A stretch of 64,000 bases of DNA from Nocardioides luteus (GCF_000960475.2 NZ_JZDQ02000031.1:1-64000); one strand, 5' to 3'; positions 51,367 to 60,833 are shown, counted from the stretch's first letter. The notes: generated by a model not told the origin, from the sequence alone. A program made the numbers and translations.

Positions 51367-52608
51367 CTAGTGATTGGCTCTCACATCTTCCAGGGCGTCC
51401 CGTCGCCGGTCGAGATCGGCCCGCTCGGGCCCGTGCGCGCAGAGCGCGATGGCCTCCGCGTAGGCCTCGATCGCCTCGCGGCGACGCCCCGCCCGCTCCA
51501 GCAGCTGTGCCCGTACGGCAGGCAGCCGGTGTCCCGGGAGCGCGACCGACTCCAGCGCCTTCAGCCCGGCCTCGGCACCGGAGTCCTCGGCCACCGCGAC
51601 GGCCCGGTTGAGACGTACGACCGGGGTGTCGCGGAGCGCGAGCAGCTCGTCGTAGCGCTCGACGATGCGGTCCCAGGCGGTCGCCTCCGAGGTGGGAGCG
51701 ACCGCGTGCTCCGCGGCGATCAGGGCCTGGAGCAGGTAGGGCGCCGGTGCGGCGTGGGCGAGCGGGGTGAGGATCGCGAGCGCCTCGGTGATCTCCTCGA
51801 GACTCCAGGCGGTGCGGTCCTGGTCGGGCAGCAGGACCAGACCGCCGTCCGGCCCGATCCGGGCCGCCCGGCGGGAGTGCTGGAGGAGCATCAGGGCGAG
51901 CAGGGCGTCGACCTCCGGGTCCGGGGCCGGGAGCACCGTCCGCAGCACGCGGACCAGCCGGATCGCCTCGCCGGCCAGGTCGCTCCGTACGACATCGGGC
52001 CCGGTGCCGGGGGCGTAGCCCGCCGTGAACGCGAGGTAGGCGACCTCGGCGACGATGCCGACCCGTTGCCGCAGGTCGGCGAGGTCCGTGGGCACCTCGA
52101 AGGAGGCGCCGGCGAGCCGCTTCCGCGCCCGGGTCAGCCGCGCCGCCATCGTCGCCTTCGACTGCAGGAACAGCCGCCCGATGTCCTCGGTCGAGACACC
52201 GAGGACCAGCCGGAGGGTGAGCGCCGCGGCCGCCTCGCGCGAGAGCGTCGGGTGGGCGCAGAGCAGCACCAGGCGGAGCCGCTCGTCGGTGACCGCCTCG
52301 CCGCCGGCCCCGGCCGGCACGGTGGCCATCACCTGCTGCGCCTCCTGGGTGAGCGCGGCGTCGACCGCGAGCAGCGGCATCTTGCGGGCCAGCACCTCCT
52401 CGGAGCGCATCCGGTCCACGATCCGCCGGCGGGCGGTCGTCAGCAGCCAGGCGGGTCCGTTGTCCGGCTCGCCGTCGGTCGGCCACCGCCGGGCGGCGGC
52501 CTCGAAGGCGTCGGCCAGACCGTCCTCGGCCAGGTCGAGACGGCGGAACTGCGCGACGAGCAGGGCCAGCAGCCGGCCCCACTCGTCGCGCAGCAGCGTC
52601 TCCAGCAT
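51367..52608 (-). CDS. ECF42-type RNA polymerase sigma factor with C-terminal extension
   Basis: 413-residue extracytoplasmic-function sigma factor. The sigma2 region (residues about 10-75, AWLLTTARRRIVDRMR) and sigma4 region (about 110-165, LSREAAAALTLRLVLGVSTEDIGRLFLQSKATMAARLTRA, shown here as a region) are followed by a roughly 240-residue helical TPR-like C-terminal domain characteristic of ECF42. These sigma factors are encoded with DGPF/YCII proteins, and three such genes lie directly upstream in the same operon. The regulation uses the C-terminal domain, not an anti-sigma factor. ATG start at 52606-52608. Confidence 0.93.
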   Translation of the reverse strand: MLETLLRDEWGRLLALLVAQFRRLDLAEDGLADAFEAAARRWPTDGEPDNGPAWLLTTARRRIVDRMRSEEVLARKMPLLAVDAALTQEAQQVMATVPAGAGGEAVTDERLRLVLLCAHPTLSREAAAALTLRLVLGVSTEDIGRLFLQSKATMAARLTRARKRLAGASFEVPTDLADLRQRVGIVAEVAYLAFTAGYAPGTGPDVVRSDLAGEAIRLVRVLRTVLPAPDPEVDALLALMLLQHSRRAARIGPDGGLVLLPDQDRTAWSLEEITEALAILTPLAHAAPAPYLLQALIAAEHAVAPTSEATAWDRIVERYDELLALRDTPVVRLNRAVAVAEDSGAEAGLKALESVALPGHRLPAVRAQLLERAGRRREAIEAYAEAIALCAHGPERADLDRRRDALEDVRANH

Positions 52609-52615
52609 CGCCCGG

Positions 52616-52954
52616 CTAGTCCTTCGCGCGGATCTCGATCGCCGACTCGACCGTGGCGAGCAGCCGGCAGCACTCGGCCAGGTCGTCGCGGTCCTCGGAC
52701 TCCACGACGTAGAGCCCGGCCAGGTGCTCGGCCGACTCGGTGTAGGGCCCGTCGGTGATCCCGGAGGAGCGCACGGTCACGGCCGTCGAGGGCACGGCGA
52801 GCGCGGCGCCGTAACCCTTCAGAACGGTGTGGCCGCGCTCGGCGAGCAGCGCCGCGAACTTCTCGTGCACGGCGAACAGCGCGTCCTTCTCCGCGTCCGT
52901 CTTCGCCTGCCACTCGGCCTCGACGTTGGGGATGAGCAGGTAGTAGCGGGTCAT
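52616..52954 (-). CDS. DGPF/YCII-related protein 1
   Basis: 112-residue member of the YCII/DGPF family (ferredoxin-like fold, often dimeric). It begins MTRYYLLIPN and carries the variant signature ITDGPYTESAEHLAGLYVVE (DGPY for DGPF). Role unknown; members are linked to ECF42 sigma factors and may form a sensing or enzymatic module. Its ATG overlaps the stop of the second copy (ATGA), and the sigma gene follows after 7 bp. A cysteine pair (ECC) near the C-terminal helix is shared with copy 3. Confidence 0.92.
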   Translation of the reverse strand: MTRYYLLIPNVEAEWQAKTDAEKDALFAVHEKFAALLAERGHTVLKGYGAALAVPSTAVTVRSSGITDGPYTESAEHLAGLYVVESEDRDDLAECCRLLATVESAIEIRAKD

Positions 52955-53298
52955 CGGATCTGCACTCCCTGCGTCGGCCGGATCTCCACGGCGAAGTGCT
53001 TCGGCAGCAGCTTCGCCAGGGCGACGGCGTCGTCGATCGAGGGCACGTCGATCACGTAATAGCCGCCGAGCTGCTCGACCGACTCCGCGAACGGGCCGTC
53101 GGTGACGCTGCCGTCCTCGCGGATGGTGCGCGAGGTGGTGTCGGGCTGCAGGGCGTCGCCGTCGATCAGCTCGCCCCGCTCGGCGACCGCCTTCGCGAAG
53201 GCACTGAAGTCGGCGTACGCGGTCTGCTTCTGCTCCTCGGAGAGGGCGGCCCAGCGGGCGTGGTGGTCGGGACCGCCGAGAAGAAGGAGAAACCTCAT
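52951..53298 (-). CDS. DGPF/YCII-related protein 2
   Basis: 115-residue DGPF protein with the canonical signature VTDGPFAESVEQLGGYYVID and the start MRFLLLLGGPDHH. It belongs to a different subgroup from its two neighbours: it lacks the paired cysteines and has a Glu/His-rich loop. It overlaps copies 1 and 3 through ATGA/TGATG junctions, so all are made in a fixed ratio. The three copies may form a hetero-oligomer; inference. Confidence 0.92.
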   Translation of the reverse strand: MRFLLLLGGPDHHARWAALSEEQKQTAYADFSAFAKAVAERGELIDGDALQPDTTSRTIREDGSVTDGPFAESVEQLGGYYVIDVPSIDDAVALAKLLPKHFAVEIRPTQGVQIR

Positions 53299-53657
53299 CA
53301 CATCTCCCCGTGCTCGACGATCTCGCGGACCTCGAGGGCCGTCTCCAGCTCGGCGAGCACCTTGCAGCACTCGAGCATGTCGTCGACGTCGTCGGTCTCG
53401 ATCGTGTAGAAGCCGGTCACGTGCTCGACGGTCTCGGCGTACGGGCCGTCGGTGATCACCACCCCGTCGCCCTCCTTGCGCAGCGTCTTGGCCTTGCTGG
53501 AGTGGTGGAGCTCGGCGCCCCCGGTCACCTTGTGGCCACGCTCGGCGAGCAGCTTGGCGAACTTGCCGTGCACTTCGTAGCCGGCCGCCTTCTCCTCGGG
53601 TGTCGACTCGGCCCAGAAGGCCTCGTTGGTCGGCAGCAGCACCATGTATCTGGTCAT
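53298..53657 (-). CDS. DGPF/YCII-related protein 3
   Basis: 119-residue first gene of the ECF42 operon, starting MTRYMVLLPTNEAFW and carrying ITDGPYAETVEHVTGFYTIE. It is most similar to copy 1 (shared LLAERGHxV and ECC segments), suggesting a duplication. ATG 53657 lies about 48 nt downstream of a promoter that matches the ECF42 consensus. Function unknown. Confidence 0.92.
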   Translation of the reverse strand: MTRYMVLLPTNEAFWAESTPEEKAAGYEVHGKFAKLLAERGHKVTGGAELHHSSKAKTLRKEGDGVVITDGPYAETVEHVTGFYTIETDDVDDMLECCKVLAELETALEVREIVEHGEM

Positions 53658-53704
53658 CGTCTTGATCCCTTCGTGTGCCTCGGTGTGAGTCTGTCATCGG
53701 GGAT

Positions 53705-53731
53705 GACGGGCGGGACAGGGCCAAATCGACA
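53705..53731 (-). promoter_or_regulatory. ECF42-type promoter of the DGPF-sigma operon
   Basis: On the minus strand TGTCGA (53731-53726) is followed after 17 nt by CGTC (53708-53705), fitting the reported ECF42 motifs TGTCGA (-35) and CG(A/T)C (-10). It implies autoregulation of the operon. Confidence 0.72.
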
Positions 53732-53768
53732 CCTCGCCGGATTGTCGCGCTGCCGTATCTTGGGCGTC

Positions 53769-54290
53769 GTGCCTGAGCTGACCTTCCGTGACGCCACCTT
53801 CTCCGATGTGGACACGCTGGTGGCCCTGATCGAGTCGGCCTACCGCGGTGACGCCTCCCGTGCCGGCTGGACCACCGAGGCCGACCTGCTGGCCGGCCAG
53901 CGGACGGACCCCGAGGGCGTACGCGAGGTGATCACTGCCCCGGGTTCCCGGCTCCTGGTCGCCGAACGGGCAGGCGAGATCGTCGCCTGCTGCCAGCTCC
54001 AGAAGCGCGAGGCGTACGCCTACTTCGGCATGTTCTCGGTCTCGCCGAGCCTGCAGGGCGCCGGTGTCGGCAAGACCGTGATCGCCGAGGCCGAGCGGAT
54101 CGCGCGTGAGTGGGGCGCCGAGGAGATCCGGATGACCGTGATCCGCCAGCGCGAGGATCTGATCGCGTTCTACGAGCGGCGGGGGTTCGGGCGTACGGGA
54201 CGCTTCGAGCCGTTCCCCTACGGCGACGAGCGCTTCGGTGTGCCGCTGCGCGACGACCTCGAGTTCGCCGAGCTCACGAAGCGCCTCTGA
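53769..54290 (+). CDS. GNAT family N-acetyltransferase
   Basis: 173-residue acetyltransferase with a complete GNAT domain: LTFRDATFSDVDTLVALIE at the N-terminus, then YFGMFSVSPSLQGAGVGKTV (acetyl-CoA loop QGAGVGK) and LIAFYERRGFGRTGRF. GTG start 53769. The substrate is unknown. It is divergent from the ECF42 operon, whose promoter lies 38-64 bp upstream, and is followed by groEL with its own heat-shock promoter. Confidence 0.9.
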   Translation: MPELTFRDATFSDVDTLVALIESAYRGDASRAGWTTEADLLAGQRTDPEGVREVITAPGSRLLVAERAGEIVACCQLQKREAYAYFGMFSVSPSLQGAGVGKTVIAEAERIAREWGAEEIRMTVIRQREDLIAFYERRGFGRTGRFEPFPYGDERFGVPLRDDLEFAELTKRL

Positions 54291-54311
54291 CCCGCCGCCA
54301 TCCGGGATTTT

Positions 54312-54338
54312 CTTGCACTCGCAGGGGTCGAGTGCTAA
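54312..54338 (+). promoter_or_regulatory. CIRCE element 1 (HrcA operator) with embedded sigma-A promoter
   Basis: CTTGCACTC-N9-GAGTGCTAA is a close CIRCE match. TTGCAC at 54313-54318 and TAAACA at 54336-54341, 17 bp apart, form a housekeeping promoter inside the operator. Confidence 0.95.
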
Positions 54339-54346
54339 ACATGAGG

Positions 54347-54373
54347 CTGGCACTCTTACCATGAGAGTGACAA
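54347..54373 (+). promoter_or_regulatory. CIRCE element 2 (HrcA operator)
   Basis: CTGGCACTC-N9-GAGTGACAA, a weaker CIRCE copy 35 bp downstream of the first. Two CIRCE copies also precede groEL2 in mycobacteria, as I recall. Confidence 0.85.
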
Positions 54374-54503
54374 CAACCGGACCGGTGACGTTGAGGCGTC
54401 TGCGAGCGGCAGGGAAGGGTTCTGCCGGGAGTGGCGTCGTCCGTCGCGGGCAACCCATCGGACCGGATCCAACGAACTTCCCAAGTGAAGGATCGCAGGA
54501 GCA

Positions 54504-56135
<1,632 letters not shown>

Positions 56136-56156
56136 GCCCGTCTCGCCAGCTCTACC

Positions 56157-56188
56157 AAGAGGGCCTCTCCTTCGGGAGAGGCCCTCTT
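56157..56188 (+). terminator. groEL terminator with UUCG tetraloop
   Basis: Perfect 14-bp stem (AAGAGGGCCTCTCC at 56157-56170 and its complement at 56175-56188) closed by TTCG. Confidence 0.95.
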
Positions 56189-56460
56189 CGTATTTCGGTG
56201 ATCGGGAGGGGCCCAGCGGTCCCATCTTTTTGGGGACTTTCGACACTGTCTCGACAACAGCCGGGTAACGCAACATGGGTGCTCCACACAGTGGCCGACT
56301 GCGGGGCAGCGTCTGGATCTGGGGGGCTTGAAGCCCAAGGAAGTGTCCGGGTGAAGTTCTGCAGCGGCGGGCGGGGTCATGGCTCTTCGAAGCCAGGGCC
56401 CCGCCTGCGTGTGTCAACCGGGTCCACGGATGGCACCCAGCGTTGAGGCATGATGTGGGC
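56189..56460 (+). other. Structured gene-free leader region, unassigned
   Basis: About 270 bp without a convincing gene, before the small membrane protein at 56461. It includes a strong hairpin at 56370-56405 (GGCGGGG, TGGCT and their complements, loop CTTCGA) and GGGCTTGAAGCCC. It could be a structured 5' leader. I could not match it to the cobalamin, Moco, c-di-AMP or c-di-GMP classes. Confidence 0.4.
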
Positions 56461-57036
56461 ATGAGCATCGATGTCGGGCCAAAGACCGGGATGCAGCCGC
56501 CGCGGTCACCGTGGCGTTGGGTCGCGGCCGCCATCGCCGCCGCGGTCGTGCTCGTCGCCGTCATCGCCTCCTTCGGCATGCTCGGCTCCGACGACACCGC
56601 CGACGATCCCGATGCCAAGCCCGCATCGCCGTCCGCGACGGTCACCGAGACCGCGCCGGTCCCGTCGCCCTCGGCTCCGGCCGGAGGCGCGGGGTCGACC
56701 GAGCTGACCGTGGTCGCGGACGCCGCCCGCTGCATCCCGCCGACCTCCAAGTGGCTCTCCCAGAACGCCGCGCTGGCCTTCGAGGGCACCGCCGAGAGCG
56801 TGACCGAGACCGAGGCCGTTCTGCGGGTGAAGACGTGGATGTACGCCGACGGCTTCGGCGGCACCGACACCGTCCGGATCACCCTGCCGCCGCCGAGCAC
56901 GATCCCGATGCCCGAGTTCGAGAAGGGCAAGAACTACCTGGTCGCGGCCCAGGGCGACGCCGAGGTCATCGGCTGCGGCTACAGCGACGCGAAGACCCCG
57001 AAGCTGCAGAAGCTCTACACCGCTGCGTTCAAGTGA
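56461..57036 (+). CDS. Hypothetical membrane-anchored protein
   Basis: 191-residue protein with a short cytoplasmic N-terminus, one transmembrane helix (residues about 20-42), a Ser/Pro/Thr/Asp-rich linker and an extracytoplasmic beta domain with two cysteines (ARCIPP and IGCGYS) that could form a disulfide. The domain shows a tissue-inhibitor-of-metalloprotease-like pattern (LAFEGTAESV, then KNYLVAA), but this is a weak impression. ATG 56461 is used; ATG 56443 in frame is possible. Its stop overlaps the mocA-like start (GTGA). Confidence 0.7.
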   Translation: MSIDVGPKTGMQPPRSPWRWVAAAIAAAVVLVAVIASFGMLGSDDTADDPDAKPASPSATVTETAPVPSPSAPAGGAGSTELTVVADAARCIPPTSKWLSQNAALAFEGTAESVTETEAVLRVKTWMYADGFGGTDTVRITLPPPSTIPMPEFEKGKNYLVAAQGDAEVIGCGYSDAKTPKLQKLYTAAFK

Positions 57037-57563
57037 TCGCCGGGCTCCTCCTCGCCGCCGGTGCGGGCCGGCGGATGGGCACGCCGAAGGCGCTCGTCGA
57101 CGACTGGCTGGTCCGCTCGGTCACAGTGCTGCGCGAGGGCGGCTGTGACGACGTGACCGTCGTGCTCGGCGCGTCCGCCGACGCGGCCCGGGCGCTGCTT
57201 CCCGCCGATCAGCGGGTCGTCGTCGCCGAGGACTGGGACGAGGGGATGGGCGCCTCGCTGCGGGTCGGCCTGGAGGCCCTCGGGCCGGACGTCGAGGCTG
57301 CTGTCGTCCATCTGGTCGACCTGCCGGACGTCGGAGCCGATGTGGTGGCGCGGGTGGTGTCGACGGCGTCGGCCGCCGGACTCGCGCGGGCTGCGTACCA
57401 CGGGGTTCCCGGCCATCCGGTGCTGATCGGGCGCGACCACTGGACCGGCGTCATCGAGGCAGCCGTCGGCGACCAGGGGGCTCGCGGTTATCTGAAGACC
57501 CACGACGTACGCCTGGTGGAGTGCGGCGACCTCGCCGGAGGCAACGACGTCGACCGCCGGTGA
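57033..57563 (+). CDS. MocA/MobA-like nucleotidyltransferase (molybdenum cofactor cytidylyltransferase)
   Basis: 176-residue NTP transferase with the N-terminal loop GLLLAAGAGRRMGTPKAL, the metal-site region HLVDLPDVG and PGHPVLIGRDHW, typical of MocA, which forms molybdopterin cytosine dinucleotide. This is the cofactor type used by CO-dehydrogenase-like hydroxylases, and coxD, coxE, coxF, coxS and coxL follow directly. At 176 residues it is slightly shorter than usual. GTG start overlaps the upstream stop codon. Confidence 0.85.
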   Translation: MIAGLLLAAGAGRRMGTPKALVDDWLVRSVTVLREGGCDDVTVVLGASADAARALLPADQRVVVAEDWDEGMGASLRVGLEALGPDVEAAVVHLVDLPDVGADVVARVVSTASAAGLARAAYHGVPGHPVLIGRDHWTGVIEAAVGDQGARGYLKTHDVRLVECGDLAGGNDVDRR

Positions 57564-57636
57564 GCGGCGACTCGCGCCTACCCTCGTTCGAGGTCGTCCA
57601 ACCCTGAGCCAACGCTTCGCGTTCTAGGCTCAGGTC

Positions 57637-58515
57637 ATGGACCTGACGCCCCGGGAGATCGCCGACCGCCTGGCGGCGACCGGATACCTCGCCGACCCGG
57701 AGCTGGCGACGGTGACGTTCCTCGGGCTGAAGATGCAGCGGCCGCTGCTGCTCGAGGGGGAGCCCGGGACCGGGAAGACCGCGCTCGCGGAGGCGATCGC
57801 CGAGGCGCTCGACCTGCCGCTCGTACGGCTGCAGTGCTACGAGGGGATCGACGCCACCCAGGCGCTCTACGACTGGGACTTCGCCCGCCAGATCCTGCAC
57901 CTGCGCGCCCTCGAGGCCGCCGGCACCGCGGCCGAGGTGGAGGAGGCCGAGAAGTCGCTCTACGACGAGCGGTTCCTGCTGGCTCGTCCGGTGCTGGCCG
58001 CGCTGCGGCAGTCCCCGTCGGTGCTGCTCGTCGACGAGATCGACCGGGCCGACGATGAGTTCGAGGCGTTCCTGCTGGAGGTGCTGTCCACCTATCGGGT
58101 CACGATCCCGGAGTTCGGGACGGTGGCAGCCGCGGTCCCGCCGATCGTCGTGCTCACCTCCAACCGCACCCGCGAGCTCCACGACGCCCTCAAGCGCCGC
58201 TGCCTCTACCACTGGATCGACCACCCGGGCCTGGACCGCGAGATCGAGATCGTACGCAGCCGAGCCCCCGAGGTCGCCGACGAGCTCGCCCGCCAGGTGG
58301 TCACGGTGGTCCAGCAGCTGCGCAGCGCGGAGGGCGCGAACGCCCTGCTCAAGCCGCCGGGCGTCGCCGAGACCCTCGACTGGGCCCGCGCCCTGCACCA
58401 TCTCGGCGCGGCCGAGCTGGACCTGGAGAACGCCGCGGCCACGCTCGGCGCGCTCGTCAAGCACCGCGAGGACGCCGACCGCGTCCGGGCCGCACTGGAT
58501 CGGCTGCTGGCGTGA
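57637..58515 (+). CDS. coxD: MoxR-type AAA+ ATPase, CoxD-like
   Basis: 292-residue AAA+ ATPase with Walker A GEPGTGKTALAEAIA, Walker B LLVDEIDRADDEFEAFLLE and arginine-finger segments. CoxD helps insert sulfur and copper into the active site of Mo hydroxylases, acting with the VWA protein CoxE. ATG 57637. Its stop overlaps the coxE GTG by 4 nt. The ATPase-VWA pair is the MoxR/VWA chaperone arrangement. Confidence 0.9.
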   Translation: MDLTPREIADRLAATGYLADPELATVTFLGLKMQRPLLLEGEPGTGKTALAEAIAEALDLPLVRLQCYEGIDATQALYDWDFARQILHLRALEAAGTAAEVEEAEKSLYDERFLLARPVLAALRQSPSVLLVDEIDRADDEFEAFLLEVLSTYRVTIPEFGTVAAAVPPIVVLTSNRTRELHDALKRRCLYHWIDHPGLDREIEIVRSRAPEVADELARQVVTVVQQLRSAEGANALLKPPGVAETLDWARALHHLGAAELDLENAAATLGALVKHREDADRVRAALDRLLA

Positions 58516-59684
58516 GCGACTTCTCTGGCAAAACTGGCACTTCTCAGGCAATGCAACGCCAGAGAAGTGCAGGAATACCCGGTGAACCGGGTATTCCAAC
58601 GGCGATCTTCCTCGGCTTCACCCGAGCCCTCCGAGCCGCCGGGGTGCAGGTGACCCAGGACCGCGCCCACGGCTTCCTGCAGGCGACCGCGATCGTCGGC
58701 GCCGGCGACCCGGCCGCTACCTACACGGCCGGCCGGGCGACGCTGTGCGCCGGCCCGGACGACCTGCGCCGCTACGACCAGGTCTTCGAGGCCTGGTTCG
58801 GGTCGACGGCCGCGCTGCCGGGGCCGCAGGGGCCGCCGCGTACGGTCTCGGTCACCTCCAGCCTTCCCGAGACCGAGCCGCACGACGGCGACGGCACGGC
58901 GGAGGGTGAAGGCGACGTCATCCGGGCGCAGGCCAGCGAGCTCGAGACCCTGCGCCACCGCGACGTCGCCGACCTCGACCCGGCCGAGCAGGAGCGGGTG
59001 GCCGCGCTGATCGCCCGGCTCCGGCCCCGAGGGCCGCGGCGGAGGACGCCGCGACAGGATCAGTGGCGGCGCGGGCGAGTCGACGCCCACCGCACCCTTC
59101 GGGCCAGCCTGCGCCACCTCGGCGAGCCGGCCGGGATCCACTACCGCAGGCGCGGCGAGCGGCCGCGCCGCGTCGTGTGGCTGATCGACGTGTCCGGGTC
59201 GATGAGCTCCTACGCCGACGTGCTGCTGCGGGTCGCCCACCGGGTGAGCTCGACGAGCCCGGCCAACACGGTCTTCACCATGGGCACCCGCCTGACGAAC
59301 GTCACCCGCGCGCTGCGCCACCGCGATCCCGACCGCGCGCTCGTCGCCGCCGGCGAGACGGTGCCCGACTGGTCGGGTGGGACCCGGCTGGGCGACAACC
59401 TGCAGGCCTTCCTGCAGAGATATCAAGGACTGGCCCGAGGCGCGGTGGTGGTCATCGCGAGCGACGGCTGGGAGCGCGGCGACCCCGCGCTCCTCGAGGA
59501 GCAGACGGCGAGGCTGCACCGCCTCGCCCATCGCGTGGTGTGGGTCAACCCACACCGTGGCAAGGTTGGATATGAGCCGCTGCAGCGAGGCATCGTCGCG
59601 GTGCTTCCGCACGTGGACGACTTCGTCGCCGGACATTCCCTGGCGACGTACGAAGATCTGGTGGAGGTGATCGCTCGTGCGTGA
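58512..59684 (+). CDS. coxE: VWA domain-containing protein, CoxE-like
   Basis: 390-residue cytosolic protein with a C-terminal von Willebrand A domain whose MIDAS motif is DVSGSMSSYA, plus later TRLTN and SGGTRLG segments. It acts with CoxD in maturation of the Mo active site. The family-like part begins near residue 31 (IFLGFTRALRAAGVQV). Residues 2-30 are encoded by a dispersed palindromic repeat (58518-58597) and are probably non-functional. GTG 58512 overlaps the coxD stop; ATG 58551 lies within the repeat, and no later in-frame start precedes the conserved region. Confidence 0.85.
   Translation: MSDFSGKTGTSQAMQRQRSAGIPGEPGIPTAIFLGFTRALRAAGVQVTQDRAHGFLQATAIVGAGDPAATYTAGRATLCAGPDDLRRYDQVFEAWFGSTAALPGPQGPPRTVSVTSSLPETEPHDGDGTAEGEGDVIRAQASELETLRHRDVADLDPAEQERVAALIARLRPRGPRRRTPRQDQWRRGRVDAHRTLRASLRHLGEPAGIHYRRRGERPRRVVWLIDVSGSMSSYADVLLRVAHRVSSTSPANTVFTMGTRLTNVTRALRHRDPDRALVAAGETVPDWSGGTRLGDNLQAFLQRYQGLARGAVVVIASDGWERGDPALLEEQTARLHRLAHRVVWVNPHRGKVGYEPLQRGIVAVLPHVDDFVAGHSLATYEDLVEVIARA
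58518..58597. repeat. Repeat element E inside the 5' end of coxE
   Basis: GACTTCTCTGGCA (58518-58530) and CACTTCTCAGGCA (58538-58550) are followed by the inverted unit GCCAGAGAAGTGC (58558-58570) and a 26-nt palindrome at 58572-58597 with arm GGAATACCCGGT. The layout equals the minus strand of element D at 16032-16111. The 80 bp are in frame with coxE. Confidence 0.88.
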
Positions 59685-60807
59685 CGTGCTCGACGATCTG
59701 ATGAAGTGGTGGGACGCAGGCGAGACCGTGGCGGTGGCCACCGTGGTGGCGACGTTCCAGTCGGCACCCAGGCCGCCGGGGGCCTCGATGCTCGTCGGCC
59801 CCGACGACGCCGCGGTCGGCTCGGTCTCCGGAGGCTGTGTCGAGGGCGCCGTCTACGAGGTCGCCCGTGAGGTCGCCGCCTCCGGCGTCCCGGAGCTCAA
59901 CCGCTACGGCGTCTCCGACGACGACGCGTTCGCGGTGGGCCTGACCTGCGGCGGCATCCTCGACGTCTTCGTCGAGAAGGTGTCGAAGGAGACCTTCCCC
60001 GAGCTCGGCGAGCTCGCCGAGGACGTACGCAGCGGCAGCCCGGTCGCCCTGGCGACCGTCATCGAGCACCCCGACCCCGAGATCCTCGGGCGCCGCGTCC
60101 TCATCCGCCCCGAAGGGGTCAAGGGCTCCCTGGGGAGCTCCCGCATGGACGACGCCGTCCACGACGACGCCCTCGGGCTCCTGGCCCACGGCACCAACCA
60201 GACGCTGAGCTACGGCATCGACGGCGAGCGCCGCGGCGAGGGCATGCGGGTCTTCGTCTGGTCCTTCGCGCCCAAGCCCCGGATGCTCGTCTTCGGCGCC
60301 ATCGACTTCGCCGCCGCGGTGGCCCGCGTCGGCGCCTTCCTCGGCTACCACGTCACCGTCTGCGACGCCCGCCCGGTCTTCGCCACCAACTCCCGCTTCC
60401 CCTCGGCCGACGAGGTCGTCGTCGACTGGCCCCACCGTTTCCTGACCCAGGAGGTCGAGGCCGGCCGCATCGACCAGCGCACCGTGATCACCGTCCTCAC
60501 CCACGACCCGAAGTTCGACGTACCTCTCCTCGAGGTCGCCCTCCGCCTCCCCGACATCGCCTACGTCGGCGCGATGGGCTCGCGCCGCACCCACGACGAC
60601 CGCCTCGCGCGTCTTCGGGAAGCAGGTCTCACCGAGGAGGAGATCGCCCGCCTGAGCAGCCCGATCGGCCTCGACCTCGGCGCCCGTACGCCGGAGGAGA
60701 CCGCCATCTCCATCGCCGCCGAGATCATCGCCGGCCGCTGGGGCGGCTCCGGTGAGCGCCTCGCCGTGACCCACGGCCGGATCCATCAGGACGTGGAATA
60801 CCGCTGA
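59677..60807 (+). CDS. coxF: XdhC/CoxF family maturation protein
   Basis: 376-residue XdhC/CoxI-type protein. The N-terminal domain has GSVSGGCVEGAVYEVA and LTCGGILDVFVE, and a Rossmann-like domain contains VFGAIDFAAAVARVGAFLGYHVTVCD and AYVGAMGSRRTHDDRL. Such proteins bind the molybdenum cofactor and promote its sulfuration or transfer. The GTG start overlaps the coxE stop by 8 nt, so coxD, coxE and coxF form one coupled set. Confidence 0.92.
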   Translation: MRDVLDDLMKWWDAGETVAVATVVATFQSAPRPPGASMLVGPDDAAVGSVSGGCVEGAVYEVAREVAASGVPELNRYGVSDDDAFAVGLTCGGILDVFVEKVSKETFPELGELAEDVRSGSPVALATVIEHPDPEILGRRVLIRPEGVKGSLGSSRMDDAVHDDALGLLAHGTNQTLSYGIDGERRGEGMRVFVWSFAPKPRMLVFGAIDFAAAVARVGAFLGYHVTVCDARPVFATNSRFPSADEVVVDWPHRFLTQEVEAGRIDQRTVITVLTHDPKFDVPLLEVALRLPDIAYVGAMGSRRTHDDRLARLREAGLTEEEIARLSSPIGLDLGARTPEETAISIAAEIIAGRWGGSGERLAVTHGRIHQDVEYR

Positions 60808-60833
60808 CGCCCATCAGGTACCACTGAGGGGAT

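Noticed and set aside
56189..56460. Cobalamin riboswitch (a GAAGCCAGGGCCCCGCC stretch recalls a B12 box)
   Set aside because: The remaining conserved cobalamin elements are missing and the stretch is part of a simple hairpin.
56189..56460. c-di-AMP (ydaO) or molybdenum-cofactor riboswitch
   Set aside because: The diagnostic conserved strings of these classes are not present, although location near Mo genes made it tempting.
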